A stretch of 64,000 nucleotides of DNA from Mycolicibacterium sp. CH28. GTDB lineage: Bacteria > Actinomycetota > Actinomycetes > Mycobacteriales > Mycobacteriaceae. The stretch's first letter is position 1. Every line of letters starts with the position of its first letter. The stretch is from contig NZ_SRLQ01000005.1 of the NCBI RefSeq assembly GCF_004745805.1, positions 186,001 to 250,000 of the forward strand. The letters are read 5' to 3'. A model generated the notes under the pieces. The model had not been told where the DNA came from. It saw only the letters and a program-made list of their open reading frames with translations, and searched no databases. Positions 15,755 to 24,010 of this stretch are shown here, piece after piece. The position numbers were made by a program, and so were the translations under genes.

Positions 15755-17005
15755 GTGGCAGGCAATGTCTGGATTCTCGGTGGCTACCAGAGCGACTTCG
15801 CGCGCAATCTCACCCGCGAAGACCGCGACTTCGCCGCACTGACCAGCGAAATCGTCGACCTCACCCTCAGCGAGTCGATGATCGACGCCGCCGATATCGA
15901 GGTGGTCCACGTCGCCAACGCCTTCGGTGAGATGTTCGCCCGGCAGGGCCACCTCGGCGCCATGCCGGCCACCGTGCACGACGGACTGTGGGACACCCCG
16001 GCGACCCGGCACGAGGCGGCATGCGCCTCCGGGAGCGTGGCAGCCCTGGCGGCGATGGCCGACCTGCGCGCGGGCAACTACCGCACTGCGCTGGTCATCG
16101 GGCTGGAGCTGGAGAAGACCGTGCCAGGCGATCTCGCCGCGCAGCACCTGGGTGCGGCGGCGTGGACCGGCCACGAGGGCGCAGACGCGACATACCTGTG
16201 GCCGTCGATGTTCTCCGACGTGGCCGACGAATACGACCGCCGGTACGGCATCGACGAGGCCCATCTGCATGCCATCGCGGCATTGAACCTCGACAACGCC
16301 CGGCGCAACCCCAACGCCCAGACCCGCGACTGGCAGGTCCCCGACCTCGCCACCCGCGGCAGCGATGACGCGGTCAACCCACCCGTCGAGGGACGTATCC
16401 GCCGCTACGACTGCAGCCAGATGACCGACGGCGGTGCCGGCGTCGTGCTGGTCAACGACGATTTCCTGCGCGACCACCCCGGCGTGCGCCCGATCGGCCT
16501 GATCGAAGGCTGGGGACACCGCACCGTCGGCTTGGGACTGCGCCAGAAGCTCGACCGGGACGCCGACAATCCCTACGTCCTGCCCCACGTGCGGTCGGCC
16601 GTGCACGACGCGTTCGGTCGCGCCGGGATCGGCCTCGACGACGTCGCCGGCTTCGAGGTACATGACTGCTTCACCCCCAGCGAGTACCTGGCCATCGACC
16701 ACATCGGCCTGACCGGGCCCGGTGAATCGTGGAAGGCAATCGAGAACGGTGAGATCGAGATCGGCGGCCGGCTGCCGATCAACCCCAGCGGTGGCCTGAT
16801 CGGCGGTGGCCATCCGGTGGGCGCCTCCGGTGTCCGGATGATGCTCGACGCCGCCAAACAGGTCAGCGGTATCGCCGGGGACTACCAGGTCGAGGGCGCC
16901 CGCCGGTTCGGAACGCTCAACTTCGGCGGCAGCACCGCCACCACTGTCAGTTTCGTTATCGCGGCACCGGAGGACGACCTGATGGGATCCGGACATGGAC
17001 ACTGA
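15755..17005 (+). CDS. thiolase-family acetyl-CoA acetyltransferase (Rv0914c-like)
   Basis: 416-residue thiolase-like enzyme. The nucleophilic Cys90 sits in EAACASGSVA, His303 in EVHDCFTPSEY and His353 in GGGHPVGASG, so all three catalytic motifs are present. The HDCF type is that of lipid-transfer/sterol-type thiolases rather than of plain acetoacetyl-CoA thiolases. The GTG at 15755 is chosen because it starts directly at VAGNVWILGGYQSDF; the frame is open further upstream but without protein-like sequence. It overlaps the carotenoid oxygenase start by 11 bases. The pairing is conserved with Rv0914c-Rv0913c and suggests CoA-dependent processing of an oxidative cleavage product. Confidence 0.88.
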   Translation: MAGNVWILGGYQSDFARNLTREDRDFAALTSEIVDLTLSESMIDAADIEVVHVANAFGEMFARQGHLGAMPATVHDGLWDTPATRHEAACASGSVAALAAMADLRAGNYRTALVIGLELEKTVPGDLAAQHLGAAAWTGHEGADATYLWPSMFSDVADEYDRRYGIDEAHLHAIAALNLDNARRNPNAQTRDWQVPDLATRGSDDAVNPPVEGRIRRYDCSQMTDGGAGVVLVNDDFLRDHPGVRPIGLIEGWGHRTVGLGLRQKLDRDADNPYVLPHVRSAVHDAFGRAGIGLDDVAGFEVHDCFTPSEYLAIDHIGLTGPGESWKAIENGEIEIGGRLPINPSGGLIGGGHPVGASGVRMMLDAAKQVSGIAGDYQVEGARRFGTLNFGGSTATTVSFVIAAPEDDLMGSGHGH

Positions 17006-18509
17006 GATCGTCGGGAAATTCCTGTCCACGCTTCCCGAGGACGACGACCATCCCTACCGCACCGGGCCGTGGCGCCCGCAGACCACCGAGTGGAAAGCCG
17101 ACGACATCACCGTCGTCGAGGGTGAACTGCCCGCCGATCTCGACGGCGTCTACCTGCGCAACACCGAGAATCCGCTGCACCCAGCCCTGAAGGCGTACCA
17201 CCCGTTCGACGGTGACGGCATGTTGCACATCGTGGGCTTCCGCGATGGAAAGGCGTTCTACCGCAACCGATTTGTCCGCACCGACGCCTTCGAAGCCGAG
17301 AACGCCGCCGGCGGCCCGCTGTGGCCCGGGCTGGCCGAGCCGCTGTCGCTGGCGAAGGTCGACCACGGCTGGGGAGCACGCACACTGCTCAAGGACGCCT
17401 CAAGCACCGACGTGGTGGTTCATCGCGGCACCGCACTGACGAGTTTCTACCAGTGCGGCGACCTCTACCGGGTCGACCCGTACTCCGGCGAGACGCTGGG
17501 CAAGGAAACCTGGAACGGCGGGTTCCCGACAGACTGGGGCGTCTCGGCGCACCCCAAGGTCGACGAGCGAACCGGCGAGATGCTGTTCTTCAACTACTCG
17601 AAGTCGGCTCCCTACATGCATTACGGGGTGGTCGACGAGAACAACGACCTGGTGCACTACGTCGACGTGCCGCTGCCCGGTCCGCGCCTACCGCATGACA
17701 TGGCGTTCACCCGTAACTACGTTATTCTCAACGACTTTCCGCTGTTCTGGGATCCCCAGCAGCTGGAGTTCGACCGGCACGTCGCCCGTTTCCACCCCGA
17801 CATGCCATCCCGGTTCGCGGTGCTGCCCCGCCGCGGGGGTGGCGAGATCCAGTGGTTCGAGGCCGACCCCACCTACGTGCTGCACTTCGTCAACGCCTAC
17901 GAAGACGGCGACGAGATCGTGCTGGACGGCTTCTTCCAGGGCGATCCGGAGCCCACGGACAACGGCACCGGCACCAAGTGGCAGCGGGCGTTCCGGTTCC
18001 TGGCGCTGGACCGAATGCAGGCCCGGCTGCACCGGTGGCGGCTCAACCTCGTCACCGGCGGGCTCACCGAGGAACCGTTGTCGGACAGCATCACCGAGTT
18101 CGGCATGATGAACGCCGGCTATGCCGGCGAGCCCTACCGCTACAGCTATGCCGCCACTGGTAAGCCGGGCTGGTTCCTGTTCGACGGGCTGGTACGCCAC
18201 GATACGCACACCGGCACCGAGCAGCGGATCTCCTTCGGCGACGGGGTGTATGGCAGCGAGACGGCCATGGCGCCGCGGGTCGGCAGCCGCGCGGAGGATG
18301 ACGGCTACCTGGTCACCCTGACCACCGACATGGTCGCCGACGCGTCCTATTGCCTGGTGTTCGACGCCGCCCAACTCGAGGACGGCCCGGTGTGCAAACT
18401 TCAGCTGCCGGAACGGATTTCCAGCGGAACGCACTCGACATGGGTGGCCGGTGACGCACTGCGGCGCTGGCGCACAGCCGATTCCGCCGCCGAGGCGATC
18501 GGGCTGTAG
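16995..18509 (+). CDS. carotenoid oxygenase-family dioxygenase (Rv0913c-like)
   Basis: 504-residue non-haem iron(II) dioxygenase with the seven-bladed propeller. The four iron-ligand histidines are all visible at family spacing: His186 (VSAHPK), His234 (LPHDMAF), His297 (LHFVNAYEDG) and His480 (GTHSTWV). Such enzymes split a conjugated C=C bond in carotenoids, apocarotenoids or stilbenes, giving two carbonyls. The start overlaps the thiolase gene and the stop overlaps the next start (TAGTG), so the three genes are translationally coupled. Substrate unknown; an aromatic alkene such as lignostilbene is as possible as a carotenoid. Confidence 0.92.
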   Translation: MDTEIVGKFLSTLPEDDDHPYRTGPWRPQTTEWKADDITVVEGELPADLDGVYLRNTENPLHPALKAYHPFDGDGMLHIVGFRDGKAFYRNRFVRTDAFEAENAAGGPLWPGLAEPLSLAKVDHGWGARTLLKDASSTDVVVHRGTALTSFYQCGDLYRVDPYSGETLGKETWNGGFPTDWGVSAHPKVDERTGEMLFFNYSKSAPYMHYGVVDENNDLVHYVDVPLPGPRLPHDMAFTRNYVILNDFPLFWDPQQLEFDRHVARFHPDMPSRFAVLPRRGGGEIQWFEADPTYVLHFVNAYEDGDEIVLDGFFQGDPEPTDNGTGTKWQRAFRFLALDRMQARLHRWRLNLVTGGLTEEPLSDSITEFGMMNAGYAGEPYRYSYAATGKPGWFLFDGLVRHDTHTGTEQRISFGDGVYGSETAMAPRVGSRAEDDGYLVTLTTDMVADASYCLVFDAAQLEDGPVCKLQLPERISSGTHSTWVAGDALRRWRTADSAAEAIGL

Positions 18510-19465
18510 TGGTCGACCTCATCGACACCGATGTGCCGACCGTTCTGACACCGGACGGTCCGAACGCGATCGGACGCATGCTCGGCCTGCTCGGCGACGA
18601 GTGGAATCTGCTCATCATTCAGCAGGCGTTGCTCGGCTGCAGCCGGTACACCCAGTTCATGACGCGACTGCCGATCTCCAACTCGGTGCTGACCAGCCGG
18701 CTGGGCAGTCTGGTCACCGACGGGCTGCTGGCCCGCAAGACCCACGCCTCGACCCGGGCGCGAACCGAGTACCTCACCACCGGGCGAAGCCGGTCGCTGT
18801 GGCCGACCCTGCTGGCGATCTGGGAATGGGAACGCAACTGGGTCACCGAGCATCGCAAGACACTGCCGTCGATGCACCATGACGCGTGCGGCTCGCTGTT
18901 CACACCGGTGTTGCGCTGCAACGCATGTCAGGCTTCGGCGACTGATACCGACGTTGCCTTGCAGCTCGGGCCGAGCGGGGCGTGGGCGCGCTCGGCGCCG
19001 GCGGCGGCAACCCGCCGACGTTCGGAGTCGGATTCGGCGAGGCGGCAGGTGGGGTTGTTCCCCGAGACCATGAGCGTGTTCGGCAACCGCTGGGCGGCCG
19101 CGCTGCTGATGGCCGCGTTCCTGGGCACCACCCGCTTCACCGACTTCGAGACCCAGCTGGGCGCGCCACCAAGCCTGCTGGCCGAACGGCTGCAAACCTT
19201 CTGCGCCATCGGTGTGTTCACCACCGCACCCACCGAGCGCACCGGCCCGGAACGGGCCGCCTACCTGCTGACCGACAAGGGGCGGGCATTCTTCCCGGTG
19301 CTGATCGCCGCCCTGCAGTGGGCCCAGTGGTGGTTCCAGGCGCCCGAGGGACCGGCGCTGACGATCACCCACCACGGCTGCGGCGCAGATTTCACCGGCG
19401 AACTGGCATGCGACCAATGCGCCGAGCGGCTGGTCGGCGGACAGATCAGCACGAAGGCCACCTAG
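18509..19465 (+). CDS. tandem HxlR-type winged-helix regulator
   Basis: 318 residues containing two HxlR winged-helix domains in one chain. Domain 1 (about residues 20-140): LLGDEWNLLIIQQALLG ... SNSVLTSRLGSLVTDGLL. Domain 2 (about 190-310): FGNRWAAALLMAAFLG ... PPSLLAERLQTFCAIGVF. Each ends in a similar Cys segment, HDACGSLFTPVLRCNAC and HHGCGADFTGELACDQC, so the gene arose by internal duplication. HxlR proteins normally dimerise; this one may be a pseudo-dimer. GTG at 18509 shares a base with the oxygenase stop. It probably regulates the thiolase-oxygenase operon it is part of. Confidence 0.88.
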   Translation: MVDLIDTDVPTVLTPDGPNAIGRMLGLLGDEWNLLIIQQALLGCSRYTQFMTRLPISNSVLTSRLGSLVTDGLLARKTHASTRARTEYLTTGRSRSLWPTLLAIWEWERNWVTEHRKTLPSMHHDACGSLFTPVLRCNACQASATDTDVALQLGPSGAWARSAPAAATRRRSESDSARRQVGLFPETMSVFGNRWAAALLMAAFLGTTRFTDFETQLGAPPSLLAERLQTFCAIGVFTTAPTERTGPERAAYLLTDKGRAFFPVLIAALQWAQWWFQAPEGPALTITHHGCGADFTGELACDQCAERLVGGQISTKAT

Positions 19466-19473
19466 CGCGACCG

Positions 19474-20082
19474 TCACTTGGGAGGAAGTACCTGGAATCC
19501 CTTGATGATCGCCGCCGAATCGGTCGCATAGGTCGGGTCGTCGGCCTTGATCGTCTGGACCGTCAGGGTGGTGACGTAGTTGACGTCCCCGGCCTGGTAG
19601 ATCGCGGCCAGCGAGGTCGCCTTGCGGGCCGGGATCTTGCCCATCGCCGGGGCGGTGTAGGTGGTGGCCTGCGCCAACGAGCCGCACACCTGCGCCGGAG
19701 TGGACTTCAAGTCGGTGACCTTCAGCTTGGCCACCAGCTGCTGGTTCTGGGCGTCGAGGATCTGCTGGGGCTTGCCCACGCCGGCGCCCACCTGCTGCAG
19801 CGTGACGACGGCGTTGGGGGTGAATCCGTCCGAGCTCAGCGCGGGGTTGCGGATGGCGAACCGAATCGTCTCCGAGTCCAACTTGGTGGTGCGCTCCCAG
19901 CCCTGCGGCTGCGGGATGCGCAGTCGCGGTTCCTGGTCGGTGCGGGTCGGGATGTCAACCATCGGCACCGACACCTCGTCGCATTTGGCCGCGGTCGGCT
20001 TGGCGTCCTCCGAACAGCCCGCGATCGCCACCGCCACCACGGCCGCCAGCACGACCGACGTCGGTCCCATCACTTTGCGCAC
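19474..20082 (-). CDS. LpqN/LpqT-family lipoprotein
   Basis: 202 residues with a lipoprotein signal: MRKVMGPTSVV, a hydrophobic helix and a lipobox ending AIAGC (Cys23). The mature part (RLRIPQPQGWERTTKLDSETIRF, LSSDGFTPNAVVTL) matches the LpqN/LpqT family of mycobacterial surface lipoproteins of unknown biochemical role. It is convergent with the HxlR gene (eight bases between stops) and separate from the acetyltransferase downstream. The ribosome site upstream of the ATG is GGAGGG, seven bases away. Confidence 0.82.
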   Translation of the reverse strand: MRKVMGPTSVVLAAVVAVAIAGCSEDAKPTAAKCDEVSVPMVDIPTRTDQEPRLRIPQPQGWERTTKLDSETIRFAIRNPALSSDGFTPNAVVTLQQVGAGVGKPQQILDAQNQQLVAKLKVTDLKSTPAQVCGSLAQATTYTAPAMGKIPARKATSLAAIYQAGDVNYVTTLTVQTIKADDPTYATDSAAIIKGFQVLPPK

Positions 20083-20112
20083 TCTGCATCCCTCCGAAAA
20101 GCCCGGCTCAGC

Positions 20113-20712
20113 CTACCGGTGACGGCTGAGCCGGAACGTCAGGTTGTTGCGCACCGCCGGCCATTCGATGTCCAGGATGGAGTAGACCATGGTGTCGCGA
20201 CGGGATCCGTCGGCCAGCAGCTGATGGCTACGTAGCACGCCGTCGAGCTTGGCCCCGAGGCGCTCGATGGCGGCCCTGCTGGTGTGGTTGAAGAAGTGGG
20301 TGCGGAATTCCACGGCGACACAACCGAGTTGGTCGAAAGCGTGGGAGAGCATGACCAGCTTTGTCTCGGTGTTGATCCCGGTGCGGCGAGCCGACGCCGA
20401 ATACCAGGTGTGGCCGATCTCCAGCCGCCGGTTGGCGGCGTCGACATGGAAGAAACTCGACGACCCGACCACAACGCCGTCCCGGAGCCGCCGGATCGCA
20501 TAGGTCACGCCCTGGTCGTCCTCTTGCATCGCCTGCATCCTGGCCACCCAGTCCGCGGCGGCCTCGGGCGCGGGCGCGCTGGTGAACCACAGCCCGCCGA
20601 CATCGCCGTCGGCGGCGGCCGAAGCGATCTCCGCGACATGGGCCTCAGCCAGCGGCTCCAACGAAACCCATTGCGGCCCGGTCAAAGTGGCTGGTTCGAC
20701 GAATCGGCCCAT
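20113..20712 (-). CDS. GNAT-family N-acetyltransferase (RimJ/RimL-like)
   Basis: 199 residues, RimJ/RimL-type acetyl-CoA-dependent acetyltransferase. Typical features are VSLEPLAEAHVAEIAS at the start, RRLEIGHTWYSASARRTGINTETKL (the acetyl-CoA-binding strand-loop region, with RRTGIN in place of QxxGxG/A), and VEFRTHFFNHTSRAAIERLGAKLDGVLR near the end. The last segment is the conserved N-x-x-S-x-x-x-x-x-x-x-G-F-like motif. Substrate unknown, possibly a small molecule or protein N-terminus. It is followed upstream on the same strand by a membrane protein gene four bases away, so the two are likely co-transcribed. Confidence 0.85.
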   Translation of the reverse strand: MGRFVEPATLTGPQWVSLEPLAEAHVAEIASAAADGDVGGLWFTSAPAPEAAADWVARMQAMQEDDQGVTYAIRRLRDGVVVGSSSFFHVDAANRRLEIGHTWYSASARRTGINTETKLVMLSHAFDQLGCVAVEFRTHFFNHTSRAAIERLGAKLDGVLRSHQLLADGSRRDTMVYSILDIEWPAVRNNLTFRLSRHR

Positions 20713-20716
20713 CGGG

Positions 20717-21139
20717 TCACCTCCGCAGCGCCAGGGCGGCGATCAACATCCATACCGAGAACACCAGTGCACCGGCGGCGCTGGCCGCCCCGATGTAGAA
20801 CCCATATCCGGCCGACACCGGAGCACTGACGTTGAGGTGGTAGTAGCGGTAGGTCAGCACACCGATCAGCACCGAGATCACCACCGCGGCGACCGCCGCC
20901 AGCCGCGGGGACAGCCCACGCGCCACCATGGCGCCGCTGACGACCAACGTCGAGGCCAGCAGCACGATCAGCTGGCCCGCACCGAACCGCGGGGGCAGCA
21001 CGATGCTGCCGACCGTCCCGCCGATCGCGCTCGCATGCCCACCACCCTGCACCGACGTCGTCAACCAGGGCAGCCAGGCACTGACGGCCAGGACCGCCCC
21101 GCACAGCACGACGAACCAGCCCGCACGCAGGTGTGCCAT
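20717..21139 (-). CDS. four-helix integral membrane protein, unknown function
   Basis: 140 residues with four hydrophobic segments: about residues 6-26 (AGWFVVLCGAVLAVSAWLPW), 55-75, 80-98 (LAAVAAVVISVLIGVLTY) and 112-135. A non-hydrophobic extracellular-type loop lies between segments 1 and 2. No catalytic motif. Found beside the acetyltransferase with a four-base gap. I do not recognise a named family beyond general mycobacterial membrane proteins. Confidence 0.75.
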   Translation of the reverse strand: MAHLRAGWFVVLCGAVLAVSAWLPWLTTSVQGGGHASAIGGTVGSIVLPPRFGAGQLIVLLASTLVVSGAMVARGLSPRLAAVAAVVISVLIGVLTYRYYHLNVSAPVSAGYGFYIGAASAAGALVFSVWMLIAALALRR

Positions 21140-21148
21140 GGTCAGACC

Positions 21149-22738
21149 CTAACCTGACTCGTCCAGGACGCCGGGCAGCCGCATCGACAACGTCCGATCC
21201 AGCCCGAGCCGAGCCAGGAACTGGTCGTCGTGGCTCACCACGAGCACCGCGCCGCGGTAGGCGGCGACGGCGTCGACGAGCTGGTCCACGCTGGCGACGT
21301 CGAGATTGTTCGTCGGCTCGTCGAGCACGATCAGCTGCGGCGGCGGATCGGCCAGCAGCAGCCGCGCCAGCGCGACCCGGAACCGCTCACCGCCGGACAG
21401 CGTGGCCACCGGCCGGTGCACGGCCGCCCCGCGCAGCAGGAACCGGGCCAGCCGGGTGCGCACCAACGCGGCCTCGGTCGCCGGTGCCGCCGCCTGCACG
21501 TTGTCGAGGACACTGGCCTGCTCGTCCAGGCCGTCGATGCGCTGCGGCAGGTAGCCCACTCGGTCGGTGAGCAGCCGGCCGGCGCCCCGGCCGGCGCCCC
21601 GGCCGCCGATCAGGCCTTCCAGAAGTGCGGTCTTGCCGATGCCATTGGGCCCGACGATGCCGATTCGTTCCGGCCCCATCACCACCACTGGCCCACGGAC
21701 GCCGGGCAATTCGGCCAGCCGCCGGCTGGCCGGCACGTCGGGATCGGGAAGGTCGACACGGATCCGCTCGTCGTCGCGGAGCCTGGCCTCGGCGGCCTGC
21801 ACGTTCTGCGCGGCCGCAGCGATCGTGTCGTCGCGCTCGGCGCGCAGCTTACCGGCCGACACCTCGGCGGCCGAGGCCCAGTTGTTCATCACGATCTTCG
21901 GCGCCCGCTTGTTGGCATAGTCCTTCTGCGCCTTGCGGTTACGGCGCGCCAATCTGACCTCGGCGACCGCGCGCTGACGCTTCTCGACCCGCAAGGCCTG
22001 TTCGGCGGTGGCAACGGCCTGCGCGGCGACCGCCTGCTCGTTGTCCAGGTGCTCGCGCCACCGGTCGTATCCGCCGCCGTAGCTGGTCAGCCGGTGTGCG
22101 TACAGTTCGGCGGTGTTGTCCATCCGGTTCAGCAGGGCGACATCATGGCTGACGACGACCAATGTCCCCGGCCAGTCCGCGACGAGGTCGAACAGCCGGC
22201 TGCGGGCGTCACGGTCGAGGTTGTTCGTCGGTTCGTCGAGCAGGGTGATGGCGGCGCGCTCCAGGCGAAGGGCGGTGACGGCCAACAGCATCGCCTCGCC
22301 ACCGGAGACCTGCCCGACGGTGCGGTCGAGGTCTGCGGAACCGAACCCGATGACGGCCAGCGCGTCGGCGGCGCGGGCCTCGACCTCCCAGTCCTCGCCG
22401 AGGGTCTCGAAATCCTGCTCGGTCCCGGTGCCGGACTCGATCGCCCGCAGTGCGGCCAGCTTCGCGCCGATCCCCAGCACGTCAGCGATCGACGCGTGCA
22501 CACCGAGGGTGAGCGTCTGCGGCAGGTAGCCGACATCACCGGTGGTGACGATGCGACCGCCGGTCGGCCGCAGCTCACCCGCGATCAGCCGCAGCAGGGT
22601 GGACTTTCCGGCGCCGTTGACGCCGACCAGGCCGGTACGCCCGGTGGACAGGGTGGCGCTGAGATGGTCGAGCACGACGGTGCCGTCGGGCCAGGCGAAG
22701 TCGAGATCGATCAGGGTGAGCGCAGAGTCGGTAGGCAT
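21149..22738 (-). CDS. ABC-F family ATPase
   Basis: 529 residues with two ABC ATPase domains and no transmembrane segment, so an ABC-F protein acting on ribosomes rather than a transporter. Domain 1: Walker A GVNGAGKST (about residue 40), signature VSGGEAMLL, Walker B TLLDEPTNNLD. A charged, helical inter-domain linker spans about residues 240-330. Domain 2: Walker A GPNGIGKTALL, signature LSGGERFRVALA, LDEPTNNLD. ABC-F members either confer ribosome protection against antibiotics or assist translation; the class cannot be decided here. A short Gly-Ala-Arg repeat (GRGAGRGAGRL) follows the second Walker A. An overlapping leader frame (22711-22788) may control it. Confidence 0.92.
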   Translation of the reverse strand: MPTDSALTLIDLDFAWPDGTVVLDHLSATLSTGRTGLVGVNGAGKSTLLRLIAGELRPTGGRIVTTGDVGYLPQTLTLGVHASIADVLGIGAKLAALRAIESGTGTEQDFETLGEDWEVEARAADALAVIGFGSADLDRTVGQVSGGEAMLLAVTALRLERAAITLLDEPTNNLDRDARSRLFDLVADWPGTLVVVSHDVALLNRMDNTAELYAHRLTSYGGGYDRWREHLDNEQAVAAQAVATAEQALRVEKRQRAVAEVRLARRNRKAQKDYANKRAPKIVMNNWASAAEVSAGKLRAERDDTIAAAAQNVQAAEARLRDDERIRVDLPDPDVPASRRLAELPGVRGPVVVMGPERIGIVGPNGIGKTALLEGLIGGRGAGRGAGRLLTDRVGYLPQRIDGLDEQASVLDNVQAAAPATEAALVRTRLARFLLRGAAVHRPVATLSGGERFRVALARLLLADPPPQLIVLDEPTNNLDVASVDQLVDAVAAYRGAVLVVSHDDQFLARLGLDRTLSMRLPGVLDESG

Positions 22739-22788
22739 GGGTCTCCGGTGTGGTTGGCAGCGGGCAACAGAGCGACGCTGTGATCCAC
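22711..22788 (-). CDS. candidate leader peptide (uORF) of the ABC-F gene
   Basis: A 25-codon frame beginning GTG at 22788 and ending inside the ABC-F gene, encoding VDHSVALLPAANHTGDP then eight more residues. GGAAGGAAGG lies eight bases upstream, a stronger ribosome site than that of ABC-F itself. A TTGCTC/TTAGCG promoter-like pair lies further upstream. The frame overlaps the ABC-F start out of frame, so translation of one would affect the other. Leader peptides that respond to stalled ribosomes are common ahead of ABC-F genes. There is no expression evidence. Confidence 0.4.
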   Translation of the reverse strand: MDHSVALLPAANHTGDPCLPTLRSP

Positions 22789-22884
22789 GACGGGGACCTT
22801 CCTTCCTTGCGGGGATGCGACGACGGCCACGCTAACCACGCGACACCGCCTGGAGCAACCGTTTTACGGGCAGCCCACGAGCGG

Positions 22885-23292
22885 TCAGGAAGGGACTCGG
22901 ACCACCATCTCGATTTCGATCTGCAGGTCCGGCCCGGCGAGTGCCTGTACGCCGATACCGGTAAGGCTGGGCTGAGCCTCGCCGAAGAAGTCGTGCAGTG
23001 CTGGAAACGCTTCGTTGAGGCGCTCCGGGGTGAGGTCGACGATGTAGATGCGCGCCATCACGATGTCGTCTCGTGCTGCACCCACGGTGTCGAGGCAGAC
23101 CTGGAGGTTGTTGGTCACCATCGCCGTCTGCTCGGCCAGCGAGCCCGGTGCCTGCGTGAGTTCAGGACTCCACGCGATCTGACCGGAAAAGAAGGCCAGC
23201 TTGCCGGATTCGACGACCGAGATCTGCGAGTGGCTGTTCGGCCTGGAGTCGAAGAGTTGCGGTGGATTGATGCGCTCGATCGGCTTGCTCAT
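22885..23292 (-). CDS. RidA-family protein
   Basis: 135 residues, YjgF/YER057c/UK114 (RidA) fold. Trimeric family members deaminate reactive enamine/imine intermediates such as 2-aminoacrylate. Features include NSHSQISVVESGKLAFFSGQ near residue 20 and NLQVCLDTVGAARDDIVMARIYIVD near 62. The canonical arginine that binds the substrate carboxylate (R105 in E. coli RidA, in a segment like VARxxLP) is replaced by a QALAGPDLQIEIEMVV end, so this is probably a non-archetypal subgroup. GGAAGG precedes the ATG. It is alone, divergent from the cupin gene. Confidence 0.85.
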   Translation of the reverse strand: MSKPIERINPPQLFDSRPNSHSQISVVESGKLAFFSGQIAWSPELTQAPGSLAEQTAMVTNNLQVCLDTVGAARDDIVMARIYIVDLTPERLNEAFPALHDFFGEAQPSLTGIGVQALAGPDLQIEIEMVVRVPS

Positions 23293-23542
23293 TGCTGCGC
23301 CTTCCGTTGATTGTCCCCACGTCTCGCAATCTCAGCCCACGCCGGGCCGCCGAATCTGCCGGGTCCCGTGCTGCGCGATCCCCTTGCCGGCAGTCTAGGC
23401 GCTCGAAAGTCGTTGCCGGTGAACCGATCGCCGGAGCCACGGCGGTGTGACGCCGAGCGGGCCGGCGACGACCACGACGGCACCACCGCCAGCACCGGCG
23501 GCACGCATCTAGGCTGGTGCGAACTTCGATCGAGGACGGCAG
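23293..23542. other. 250-base divergent gap
   Basis: Between ridA-like and cupin genes on opposite strands. No gene. A -10-like TAGGCT occurs near 23511 for the cupin gene. GC-rich inverted repeats around 23420-23510 may be structural, but nothing is diagnostic. Confidence 0.3.
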
Positions 23543-24010
23543 ATGACGGATCTTCCCGACTGGGTTCGGCAGCTCGACCTGGGCCCCCACCCGGAAGGTG
23601 GCTACTTCCGGGAGACCTGGCGCAGCGACCTGGTCCTCGGCGAGTCGGCGCTGCCGCCGGACTACACCGGCGCGCGCAGCGCCGGCACGGCCATCTACTT
23701 CGTCCTGCTGCCCGGTCAGCAGTCGGCGTGGCACGCCGTGCGCAGCGCCGAACTGTGGCTGTATCACCGGGGCAGCCCATTGCTACTCGAAATGGGAAGC
23801 GAAATCGACAGCGCGACAACGCATGTCCTCGGCCCCGATATCGGCGCCGGGCAACAGCCGCAGCTGCTGGTCCCGCCGGGCCACTGGCAGCGGGCCCGTC
23901 CCCGAGACGCCGAGCCGACCCTGGTGAGTTGCATCGTCGTTCCCGGATTCGACTTCGCCGACTTCGAACTGGGCGTCGACGCGCCGAAGCCGGACCCGAC
24001 TATCGGCTGA
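23543..24010 (+). CDS. cupin-superfamily protein (DUF985)
   Basis: 155 residues, DUF985 cupin. The start LDLGPHPEGGYFRETWRS is the family hallmark, followed by SAGTAIYFVLLPGQQSAWHAVRSAELWLYHRGSP, the cupin metal/ligand-facing strands. The final segment is LVSCIVVPGFDFADFELG. Family enzymes and binding proteins are of unclear function; some are sugar-nucleotide epimerase-like. The ATG at 23543 lies 15 bases after a -10-like element, suggesting a short leader. It converges with the BKACE gene, overlapping its end by 11 bases (24000-24010). Confidence 0.88.
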   Translation: MTDLPDWVRQLDLGPHPEGGYFRETWRSDLVLGESALPPDYTGARSAGTAIYFVLLPGQQSAWHAVRSAELWLYHRGSPLLLEMGSEIDSATTHVLGPDIGAGQQPQLLVPPGHWQRARPRDAEPTLVSCIVVPGFDFADFELGVDAPKPDPTIG

